Assembly (NCBI GenBank): GCA_045546995.1 | Contig: JAZQDW010000053.1 | Span: 1 to 11,772 of the forward strand | DNA from: Firm-08 sp045546995 | GTDB taxonomy: Bacteria > Bacillota > Clostridia > Oscillospirales > QAKW01 | Reading direction: 5' to 3' | DNA length: 11,772 nucleotides | Part shown: piece by piece, positions 6,979 through 11,772 of the stretch | Position numbering within the stretch: the stretch's first letter is position 1 | Layout: every line of letters starts with the position of its first letter | Position numbers and translations under genes: made by a program | Notes under the pieces: model-generated | What the model saw: the letters and a program-made list of their open reading frames with translations, nothing else | What the model was told of the DNA's origin: nothing | Database searches by the model: none

Positions 6979-7140
6979 TTATTTTGCCGTAGGATGGGCA
7001 TCGCTCATTTTGCTTGCCAGCTGTTGCAGCTGCGCCAGCGTTTTGGGAGCAACTCCGCTTTGCAGGATGGATTGCTGTACCAACGGGGACAGCGTGGCAA
7101 AATACTCATTCATCGCTCCGTTTTGAAAGACCTGTTCCAT
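6979..7140 (-). CDS. 53-residue small protein, unknown function
   Basis: ATG 7138-7140 is chosen because AAAGGAG lies 6 bases upstream; a longer frame to 7188 would run back through the upstream terminator. The product is 53 residues, soluble and probably helical. It has a NEYFATLSPLVQQSILQSGV core and a downstream Leu-rich LAQLQQLASKM. The pattern aromatic-x-x-Leu-Pro/Ser-x-x-Val-Gln-x-x-Ile-x-x-Ser-Gly recurs, as far as I recall, in short unnamed proteins of Clostridia. No membrane helix, cysteine pair or nucleic-acid-binding motif is visible. It follows the lipoprotein gene on the same strand, but a terminator lies between them, with the hairpin only about 10 bases before its ribosome binding site. 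No separate promoter is obvious, so expression probably depends on read-through. Confidence 0.7.
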   Translation of the reverse strand: MEQVFQNGAMNEYFATLSPLVQQSILQSGVAPKTLAQLQQLASKMSDAHPTAK

Positions 7141-7161
7141 AGCTTTCTCCTTTAATATAAA

Positions 7162-7190
7162 AAATGCCGACGGTTGCTCCGTCGGCATTT
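7162..7190 (-). terminator. Rho-independent terminator after the lipoprotein gene, just before the next ribosome binding site
   Basis: A 12-bp perfect stem (7162-7173 with 7179-7190) has a 5-base loop and, read on the minus strand, a run of six T (complement of 7159-7164). It lies 14 bases downstream of the lipoprotein stop (7204) and immediately upstream of the AAAGGAG of the 53-residue gene. Confidence 0.88.
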
Positions 7191-7203
7191 AGTATCTGCA
7201 ATA

Positions 7204-7695
7204 TTAAAACCGAATATTCTTAAAACGCTTGATCAGCCGCTCATTCATCTCCGTAATATCCATGGCGGCGGCATTTTTATTGCTGGGGATCATCATCACG
7301 ACGTTTTTGTTAATGACCGCCGGTAAGGTGGACAATACCTCTCCCTCTTCGTTCATCACGGGATAGGCGCCCAGTTCTTTGATCTTTGCCAGCATTTGGC
7401 TGTCCTCGTCAAAACGGTAAAATTCCACGTTGATGCCGTTGGTACGGATGCTGTAGGCCTCTATGGCGCCGATGGCCTCCGACTGCAGTTCGTTATAATC
7501 ACGCACCACCTGCCCGGCGGCGATCAACTTGGCCACCACGTAGGGCACGCTCCCCTTTTCCTCCCGATCGGTAGGCAGGACGTATTCGTCCCGGGGGACG
7601 TATCCGGCATCCCCATCCTTATCGTATGCACAACCGCCCAACATACAGCCGGACAGCAAAACAATTACTGATAAAAGCGCAAACCATTGTTTCAT
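7204..7695 (-). CDS. Unknown lipoprotein, 163 residues
   Basis: The product begins MKQWFALLSVIVLLSGC and has two consecutive candidate lipoboxes, LSGC (Cys17) and LGGC (Cys22), so it should be exported and anchored to the outer face of the membrane. The mature part is acidic at first, then shows NGINVEFYRFDEDSQML, VLSTLPAVINKNVVMMIPS and a C-terminal helix ending KRFKNIRF. A strand pattern Asn-Gly-x-x-Val-Glu-x-Tyr-x-Phe-Asp followed by Pro-Ala-Val-x-Asn is, from memory, frequent in small Clostridial lipoproteins of unknown role. ATG 7693-7695 is chosen because AGAGGTGAT lies just upstream and the signal peptide then starts properly; a start at 7758 would place 21 odd residues before it. It is divergent from another lipoprotein gene at 7813. 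Confidence 0.78.
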   Translation of the reverse strand: MKQWFALLSVIVLLSGCMLGGCAYDKDGDAGYVPRDEYVLPTDREEKGSVPYVVAKLIAAGQVVRDYNELQSEAIGAIEAYSIRTNGINVEFYRFDEDSQMLAKIKELGAYPVMNEEGEVLSTLPAVINKNVVMMIPSNKNAAAMDITEMNERLIKRFKNIRF

Positions 7696-7751
7696 ATTGA
7701 TCACCTCTTTTTTATTGTACAACATTTCTTGCAAAAAACATAGCCTTTTCA

Positions 7752-7780
7752 TAGACATTTTTTATTTTTTCCTATATAAT
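7752..7780 (+). promoter_or_regulatory. Sigma-A-type promoter of the lipoprotein-phosphatase pair
   Basis: TAGACA (7752-7757) and a consensus TATAAT (7775-7780) are separated by 17 bases. AGGAGG at 7798-7803 and ATG at 7813 follow. A perfect 12-bp palindrome AATGATATCATT (7778-7789) overlaps the end of the -10 box and the expected start site, a typical place for a repressor operator. Confidence 0.75.
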
Positions 7781-7812
7781 GATATCATTCCCACCATAGG
7801 AGGAAGCAAATT

Positions 7813-8529
7813 ATGAAAAAAATCATCACCTGTTTATTGCTGGGCGCCTTGTTGCTGTTGGGCGGCTGTAACAAGCCGGGCTACGAGCAAACACCCCAGA
7901 CCCAAGCGGCCATTGACACCTACGTTGCCGCCGTCAAGGCCAGCGAGGCCAGCCGTAGCGGCACTGTCAAGGTCTCCATCCGCAGCAACGATACCGTAGT
8001 CAGCAAGGCAGACCTTACCCAACACTACGAATATACCTACACCGTCCAAAACGAAAATGACGAGCATTTTGATTATCGCTGCTACGACAGCGAGATGGTG
8101 CTCATCGACCATTATAAGACCGTTGATGAAGGCGGCGTTGGCAAGGTGGTCAACCAGTTTTCCGGTGAGGAAAGCGACGATTTTCAGTTGTATCTGACCC
8201 ACAGCAAAAACCCCATTTCCACCCTCAAGCTGTTCCGTATGGACGCCAACTACCGCCTGCAGGAAAGCGCCATTGCCTCCATCGAGCTGAAAAAAGAGGG
8301 CGGGGCCGAGATCATCACCGTGGTCTTTCACGGGGATAAACTGACCGGTACGGTGGTCAAAAGTGAAAACGGACTGAACCGTACCGTCACCTCTCACAAG
8401 CGCATTTATACCATTCGGGACGGCAAAATCGCCAAGATCGAAATTTACGATCGGGAAAATGCCCAATACAACGGGGAAACGGGCACCATGGATACCGATA
8501 CCATCGTGGAGGTAACATACGCCAAATGA
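7813..8529 (+). CDS. Unknown lipoprotein, 238 residues
   Basis: A signal peptide MKKIITCLLLGALLLLGGC with lipobox LGGC (Cys19) predicts a membrane-anchored surface lipoprotein. The mature domain alternates polar and hydrophobic strands (TVKVSIRSNDTVV, HYEYTYTVQNENDE, EIITVVFHGDKLTGTVV, RIYTIRDGKIAKIEIYD). This suggests an antiparallel beta-sheet fold like that of many LolA/outer-surface-type lipoproteins, though I cannot name a family. There are no cysteines in the fold besides the lipid Cys and one in HFDYRCYDSE. The start is supported by AGGAGG 9 bases upstream and by a strong promoter. Its stop overlaps the next ATG (ATGA, 8526-8529), so translation of the HAD phosphatase is probably coupled to it, an odd pairing of a surface protein with a cytoplasmic enzyme. 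Confidence 0.85.
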   Translation: MKKIITCLLLGALLLLGGCNKPGYEQTPQTQAAIDTYVAAVKASEASRSGTVKVSIRSNDTVVSKADLTQHYEYTYTVQNENDEHFDYRCYDSEMVLIDHYKTVDEGGVGKVVNQFSGEESDDFQLYLTHSKNPISTLKLFRMDANYRLQESAIASIELKKEGGAEIITVVFHGDKLTGTVVKSENGLNRTVTSHKRIYTIRDGKIAKIEIYDRENAQYNGETGTMDTDTIVEVTYAK

Positions 8530-9167
8530 TAAAAGCAGTTATTTTTGATCTGGACGGAACGTTGGCCGATACCCTGGGCGGTATCACCCATTTCGTCAAT
8601 CGCACCACCGCCGCCTTCGGTCTGTCCTCCATCAGTCAGGAGCGGACCAAGGTCTACGTGGGCAACGGCGCCAAAAAGCTGTTGGAGCGCACCCTCCATC
8701 ATCTGGGCGCGCCCGAGCTGTTAGAGGAGGCACTGCCGCTGTACAACCGCCTGTACGATGCCCACGCCACCCACGACCTGCGGGCATACGACGGCATTCT
8801 CCCTCTGCTGGCGGAGTTGCGCCGCCGCAATATCAAGCTTGCCGTGCTGTCCAACAAGCCCCATTCCGCCGTGGTCCCCGTATGCGAGCATCTGTTTGCC
8901 GACACGCCGGACTTCATTTTGGGCAATCGGGCCGACGTCCCCCGCAAACCGGATATCACCGGTGTCAAGATGGTGTGGGAGGCTTTGGGCATCACCGCAG
9001 AGGAGTGCCTTTACGTGGGCGATACCGACTGCGATATGCAGACCGGCAACAACGCCGGAATGTTCACCGTAGGGGTCAGTTGGGGCTTCCGCAGTGAAAA
9101 GGAGCTGTGGGACAACGGCGCCGCCGCCGTCATCCACCACCCCGAAGAATTGTTGCAATATTTATAA
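8526..9167 (+). CDS. HAD-superfamily phosphatase, phosphoglycolate phosphatase-like
   Basis: A 213-residue cytoplasmic hydrolase. HAD motif I is DLDGT with nucleophile Asp8 and acid/base Asp10. Motif II is LAVLSNKP (Ser109), motif III Lys141 in PRKPD, and motif IV YVGDTDCDM with Asp166 and Asp170 for Mg2+. A helical cap lies between motif I and II (about residues 16-85). The order and the GNNAGM after motif IV fit the Gph/PGP-like branch, which dephosphorylates small phosphates such as 2-phosphoglycolate, but these enzymes are promiscuous and the substrate cannot be called. The ATG overlaps the upstream lipoprotein stop by 4 bases. The stop codon TAA is inside the left arm of the terminator hairpin. 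Confidence 0.9.
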   Translation: MIKAVIFDLDGTLADTLGGITHFVNRTTAAFGLSSISQERTKVYVGNGAKKLLERTLHHLGAPELLEEALPLYNRLYDAHATHDLRAYDGILPLLAELRRRNIKLAVLSNKPHSAVVPVCEHLFADTPDFILGNRADVPRKPDITGVKMVWEALGITAEECLYVGDTDCDMQTGNNAGMFTVGVSWGFRSEKELWDNGAAAVIHHPEELLQYL

Positions 9168-9207
9168 AAGATAGGGCAGGAGAAATTTCCTGCCCTATCT
9201 TTTATAA
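9162..9207. terminator. Terminator hairpin with 20-bp perfect stem
   Basis: TTATAAAAGATAGGGCAGGA (9162-9181) pairs without mismatch with 9188-9207 around a 6-base loop GAAATT. The stem has a GC-rich centre and A/T-rich ends giving TCTTTTAT on both strands. It overlaps the last two codons of the phosphatase gene. A convergent lipoprotein gene ends at 9255, so it could work in both directions. Confidence 0.88.
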
Positions 9208-9239
9208 GAAAGGGGATCCGCCCCCTTCCGTTTTATTTG

Positions 9240-9256
9240 GCCGAAACGGCTTTTTT
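9240..9256 (+). terminator. Possible second, minimal plus-strand terminator
   Basis: GCCG-AAA-CGGC (9240-9250) is followed directly by six T. The stem is only 4 bp, so it would be weak. It touches the stop codon of the minus-strand lipoprotein gene. An AAGGGG/CCCCTT pair at about 9210-9227 could form a further short stem. Confidence 0.3.
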
Positions 9257-9860
9257 ATTGCAGATCCTGTTGTCGCATGGGCAGAGGGCCCTGGCGCCAA
9301 GAAATACCGCGTCCTTCCTTTTCTGCCTGCGCCAGATGCTCGTCCATCTTACGCAGATCGATACGATCTCCGGAAATGAAAAGGACGTTTTTGTCCTGCT
9401 TGTTCTCCATAAACCAGCCGCAATTGATGCCGATGGGAACGTAACAGTCGTCCATCTTTTCATAATACAGACAAAACAGATAGGTTTCGCCCATCTTCAA
9501 CTCGAACACGTCGGTGTCGATATTTTTGCTTTTCATGGTGGCGGGGCTGTAATAATTGAGGGTGCCTACCGGCAACTGCCGCAGTTCCTCCCGCAGGTCG
9601 CCCTTATATACCTCGAGGATCTCCACGGTGTGGGGCGTGACCCAGTAGTTATACTCCCCGGTCAGCTCCATATCCTCCTTGTTCTCATAGCGGTAATGCC
9701 CTGCCTGCCGCTCGGTGACCCGACCGCGGAAGATCAGGGGAGCGGAATACAAAATTTGATTGGCGCTTGCCCCTTCGTAATGGATCTCTTCCACCGTTTT
9801 CGGTGTACAGGCCGCAAAAAGCAGCACAAACATACACAGCCATAATAACCGTTTTTTCAT
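9255..9860 (-). CDS. Unknown lipoprotein, 201 residues, paralogue of the next upstream gene
   Basis: A signal peptide MKKRLLWLCMFVLLFAAC ends in lipobox FAAC (Cys18). The mature protein has the layout ILYSAPLIFRGRVTERQ, a charged loop, then HTVEILEVYKGDLREEL, GETYLFCLYYEK and a C-terminal charged helix. The pattern in which a domain begins with a strand of the type Ala-x-Leu-hydrophobic-x-Gly-x-Val and continues into Val-x-x-Val-Tyr-Lys-Gly is common in secreted bacterial domains, sometimes compared with NTR/TIMP-like folds; that comparison is from memory. GGAGGG about 8 bases upstream supports ATG 9858-9860. It lies 124 bases downstream of a similar lipoprotein gene on the same strand, with no clear terminator or promoter between, so one operon is plausible. 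Function unknown. Confidence 0.8.
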   Translation of the reverse strand: MKKRLLWLCMFVLLFAACTPKTVEEIHYEGASANQILYSAPLIFRGRVTERQAGHYRYENKEDMELTGEYNYWVTPHTVEILEVYKGDLREELRQLPVGTLNYYSPATMKSKNIDTDVFELKMGETYLFCLYYEKMDDCYVPIGINCGWFMENKQDKNVLFISGDRIDLRKMDEHLAQAEKEGRGISWRQGPLPMRQQDLQ

Positions 9861-9984
9861 TTTTTCTTTCCCTCCTTTTACTACTTATTCGTTTCAAAGG
9901 ACAAAAACTCTCACTTTTTATAAAAAAAGAGATAACAAAAGAGAGCAGAATGGTCGCCGCTGATATATTTTGTTATTTTTTACC

Positions 9985-10536
9985 TTATTTCTTTAACTCA
10001 TCCACGCGGATGGAAAAATGATTGCTGCCCTCGGTCTGATTTTCATACACGCCATCCGCCGTGGGGAGAAAATAGCCGGCAAGTCCGTAGGTGAGCTCGT
10101 AGCACTCCCCCTCACCGAAGTCGGCGGCATCAAAGCGGCTGAGACCCACCACACATTCCCCCGTTTGCATTTCCACGGGCAACATTTCGCCTTCTGCCTT
10201 TGCCGCTTCCTGCTTGGTTAAAAACACGTCGTTATAGGTTTTGACCAAAATGGTATCCTCGGCATATTCGCCTTTATATACCTCCAAAACACGCAAAACG
10301 TATTCGGTAACTCTGGCGCTGACAACGGCGTCGTTTTTACCGTCGGGATCGGTGTGATAATCCGCGCGGCGTTCCACCACCTGCGCCTTCATCACAAGAT
10401 CGGCCTGCTCCAGCCAGATCTCCTGCGTCACCATGGCCTTAATCCCGTCGACCACGATATCTTCCTCCTCCACCGGCGCCCCGCAGCCGGTACAGACCAG
10501 CAACACCACGCACAATATACAGAACCATCTCTTCAT
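9985..10536 (-). CDS. Unknown lipoprotein, 183 residues, paralogue of the following gene
   Basis: A signal peptide MKRWFCILCVVLLVCTGC ends in lipobox CTGC (Cys18). The mature domain runs IWLEQADLVMKAQVVERRAD, a polar loop, EYVLRVLEVYKGEYAEDTIL, then GECVVGLSRFD, YELTYGLAGYFLP and a short tail FSIRVDELKK. The order and spacing of V-x-ER, LEVYKG, the GE(T/C) strand and the final (I/R)-Val/Leu-Asp-Glu match the lipoprotein at 9255-9860, so the two look like diverged duplicates. ATG 10534-10536 is chosen because AGGTGGG lies upstream; the in-frame GTG at 10548 is part of that site. Secreted, membrane-anchored, function unknown. Confidence 0.8.
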   Translation of the reverse strand: MKRWFCILCVVLLVCTGCGAPVEEEDIVVDGIKAMVTQEIWLEQADLVMKAQVVERRADYHTDPDGKNDAVVSARVTEYVLRVLEVYKGEYAEDTILVKTYNDVFLTKQEAAKAEGEMLPVEMQTGECVVGLSRFDAADFGEGECYELTYGLAGYFLPTADGVYENQTEGSNHFSIRVDELKK

Positions 10537-10564
10537 TCTTCTTCCCACCTTTCGCTTCTTATAC

Positions 10565-10592
10565 GTTATAAAAAGAAAATCCTCTCACCCAA
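10565..10592 (-). promoter_or_regulatory. Possible promoter of the lipoprotein pair
   Basis: On the minus strand TTGGGT (10592-10587) and TATAAC (10570-10565) are separated by 16 bases, about 30 bases before the lipoprotein ATG at 10536. The -35 box is poor and the spacing slightly short. Confidence 0.35.
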
Positions 10593-10599
10593 AATGCAA

Positions 10600-10633
10600 A
10601 AAGATGCCGTATTTTGTAAAATACGGCATCTTT
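10600..10633 (-). terminator. Terminator after the ThuA-domain gene
   Basis: AAAGATGCCGTATTTT (10600-10615) pairs perfectly with 10618-10633, giving a stem of up to 16 bp; the innermost pairs open into a small loop. On the minus strand it is followed by TTTTTGCATTTT. It begins 5 bases after the stop of the ThuA gene (10639). Confidence 0.88.
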
Positions 10634-10638
10634 GCGGC

Positions 10639-11412
10639 TTATCTGTGGCGAAGGTATTCGCCCTCGGCGCCCTTGCGGATGTCCTCCAGGGTGGTGATGA
10701 TCTGGGGAGCATCGGTGTAGGGACGGCGGTTTTCGTTATAAGCCCACTTGACCGCATTTTGCACGATGCGACGGTAGTAGGGATTGAAGAAAGCCTGATT
10801 GGTTTCGTGGCCGGGCTGGAAATAAAAGATCTTGCCATAGCCACGGTGCCAGGTGGCGCCACTGCGGAACACCTCGCCGATGTCAAACCAACCCAAAAAC
10901 AACAGCTCGTCGGGGGTGGCGATGTCAAATTGCTCGCCGTAGCATTCCTCCAACCCCAGCTCAAACTGCTCGGGGATACCGGCGGCGATGGGATGGGCGG
11001 GATTGATGTTAAAGATCCGCTCGTAGGTGCTGTCCACCCATTTCAGGTTGCAGGTGGTGCCGTTGAGCTTTCTGAAGATCTTGGAATGATGGCCGGAATG
11101 AAGCACGATCAGGCCCATACCGTCCAGAATGCGCTGATACACCCGCTCTACCGTTTCATCCTCCACCTTATGATGCAAGGCGTGGCCCCACCAAATAAGA
11201 ACGTCGGTATCGTCCAGCAAGGATTGGGGCAGACCCTGCTCCTCCTGCCAAAGATGAGCGGTGCGGACCTCTACCTGATCCCCCAGCTCTCTGACAATGT
11301 CGGCCACCGTTTCGTGCAGACCGTTGGGGTGCACGGCAGCCGCCTTTTCCTTAAACCGTTCGTAATCGGGATTTTCGTGAGAATACTCGTTCCATACAGT
11401 TACTTTGATCAT
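10639..11412 (-). CDS. ThuA-domain protein (trehalose-utilisation-like)
   Basis: A 257-residue soluble protein of the ThuA family (PF06283), a class I glutamine-amidotransferase-like fold. Visible family segments are the N-terminal IKVTVWNEYSHENPDYE, DVLIWWGHALHHKVEDE, GMGLIVLHSGHHSKIFRKL, the acidic EECYGEQFDI, and GATWHRGYGKIFYFQPGHE near the C-terminus. There is no nucleophilic Cys in the glutaminase position, as usual for ThuA proteins, which have been tied to trehalose and other sugar metabolism; the actual reaction is not established and cannot be read here. AGGAG about 8 bases upstream supports ATG 11410-11412. The start overlaps the stop of the EamA remnant (ATGA), showing that the two once formed, or still form, an operon. 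Confidence 0.88.
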   Translation of the reverse strand: MIKVTVWNEYSHENPDYERFKEKAAAVHPNGLHETVADIVRELGDQVEVRTAHLWQEEQGLPQSLLDDTDVLIWWGHALHHKVEDETVERVYQRILDGMGLIVLHSGHHSKIFRKLNGTTCNLKWVDSTYERIFNINPAHPIAAGIPEQFELGLEECYGEQFDIATPDELLFLGWFDIGEVFRSGATWHRGYGKIFYFQPGHETNQAFFNPYYRRIVQNAVKWAYNENRRPYTDAPQIITTLEDIRKGAEGEYLRHR

Positions 11413-11646
11413 TGTTCTTTCTCCTTATGTAGTGTTAATACGAATACCGTTGATATAATGCAAAGGGCGCCGATGACGTCCCATACACCAAATTGTGTGC
11501 CCATCAATACGGCCGACAAGACCGCCGCGCTGACCGGCTCGATACAGGAGCACAGACTGCCCTTGACGGCGCCCAGCATCGCCACACCCTGCAGATACAT
11601 CATGTAGGCGACGGCCGTACCGATGACCGTCATAATGGTTGTAGTA
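11409..11646 (-). pseudogene. EamA-family (DMT) transporter, C-terminal remnant
   Basis: Only about 74-78 residues remain of what is normally a protein of about 290 residues with ten membrane helices. The visible part, VIGTAVAYMMYLQGVAMLGA then CIEPVSAAVLSAVLMG and the last helix GVWDVIGALCIISTVFVL, is the hallmark end of the second EamA repeat (Glu-Pro-Val after an Ala/Ser-rich turn). The remaining N-terminus is absent: reading upstream in frame passes into a set of palindromes and meets TAA at 11700-11702. An internal ATG at 11631-11633 has no convincing ribosome binding site. The stop overlaps the ThuA start. I interpret it as a gene broken by a repeat element; the rest might lie beyond the window. 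Confidence 0.72.
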
Positions 11647-11772
11647 TGTCGAAACGCTCTGAAGCGTTTCGACAGCCGATTTTTATCGGCTATGCAGAAT
11701 TAAATTATACAAATTTAATTCTGCACGACAATCATTGCAATGGGTTTGGTCAAATTTTCCTTGAAAATTTGT
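11647..11772. repeat. Array of tightly packed inverted repeats (palindromic element, continues past window)
   Basis: Five inverted repeats occur in 126 bases. R1: 12-bp arms 11647-11658/11663-11674, loop CTGA. R2: 7-bp arms 11674-11680/11685-11691, loop TTTT. R3: 13-bp A/T-rich arms 11694-11706/11712-11724, loop ATACA. R4: the 10-base palindrome CATTGCAATG 11733-11742. R5: 9-bp arms 11751-11759/11763-11771, loop CTT. All arms are perfect. R1 and R2 share a base, and R2-R3 are 2 bases apart. No ORF of note crosses it. The run starts where homology to EamA stops. It could be the end of a MITE/REP-like element or a structured RNA; I do not recognise the family. Confidence 0.7.
11704..11731 (-). 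promoter_or_regulatory. Possible outward promoter inside the palindrome array
   Basis: On the minus strand TTGTCG (11731-11726) and a consensus TATAAT (11709-11704) are 16 bases apart. The -10 box straddles the inner stem and loop of repeat R3. Transcription would run into the EamA remnant and the ThuA gene. Confidence 0.4.

Noticed and set aside
7834..8466. 210-codon minus-strand frame opposite the lipoprotein gene
   Set aside because: The plus-strand gene has promoter, ribosome binding site, signal peptide and lipobox; the opposite frame has none.
9861..9984. Possible gene or terminator in the gap between the two paralogous lipoproteins
   Set aside because: The 124 bases are A/T-rich without a stable hairpin, a convincing promoter pair or an open frame with a ribosome binding site.
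10354..11607. 417-codon plus-strand open frame across the ThuA gene and neighbours
   Set aside because: It runs antisense through a lipoprotein gene, a terminator, ThuA and the EamA remnant; this is impossible for a real gene given those firm assignments.
1..11772. CRISPR array, tRNA, rRNA, phage or defence operon
   Set aside because: No regularly spaced direct repeats, tRNA cloverleaf, rRNA-like segment, integrase, transposase or defence-type protein was seen. The palindromes at the right edge differ from each other in sequence, so they are not CRISPR repeats.

Overview
The window looks like chromosomal DNA from a strictly anaerobic Gram-positive bacterium, most likely a gut-type Clostridia (Oscillospirales/Ruminococcaceae-like). 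Base composition is moderately GC-rich. Genes carry strong AGGAGG-type ribosome binding sites, intergenic promoters have sigma-A-like hexamers, and rho-independent hairpins separate transcription units. Iron uptake is by ferrous FeoAB, and four lipoproteins carry Gram-positive style lipoboxes. This placement is inference from style and gene content; there is no rRNA or marker gene here.

Layout, left to right. (1) 1-661, plus strand: the 3' end of an unrecognised protein, a 36-residue peptide with a Lys-Asp-Tyr...Pro-Glu-Ile start, and a 46-codon hydrophobic frame whose only well-placed start is ACG. (2) 742-1635, plus: a uridine/nucleoside kinase with its own promoter, ending at a bidirectional terminator. 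(3) 1673-4931, minus: an AI-2E/PerM-family membrane protein and the overlapping pair feoA-feoB. (4) 5071-6939, plus: a cytoplasmic GcnA-like GH20 beta-N-acetylhexosaminidase, divergent from feoA across a 139-bp region with two back-to-back promoters. (5) 6979-7695, minus: a 53-residue protein and an unknown lipoprotein separated by a terminator. (6) 7813-9167, plus: an unknown lipoprotein overlapping a HAD phosphatase by 4 bases. (7) 9255-10536, minus: two probably paralogous lipoproteins. (8) 10639-11772, minus: a ThuA-domain protein overlapped by the C-terminal remnant of an EamA transporter, which is cut off by a run of tightly packed inverted repeats reaching the end of the window.

Most genes are ordinary housekeeping or nutrient-acquisition functions (ferrous iron import, nucleoside salvage, intracellular amino-sugar trimming, phosphatase), joined by an unusual density of orphan lipoproteins. 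I see no CRISPR array, tRNA, rRNA, phage module or recognisable defence system. The least ordinary signals are the palindrome array at 11647-11772, which appears to have truncated a transporter gene and may supply an outward promoter; the ACG-initiated small membrane protein at 521-661; and the short PEI-type peptide upstream of it.
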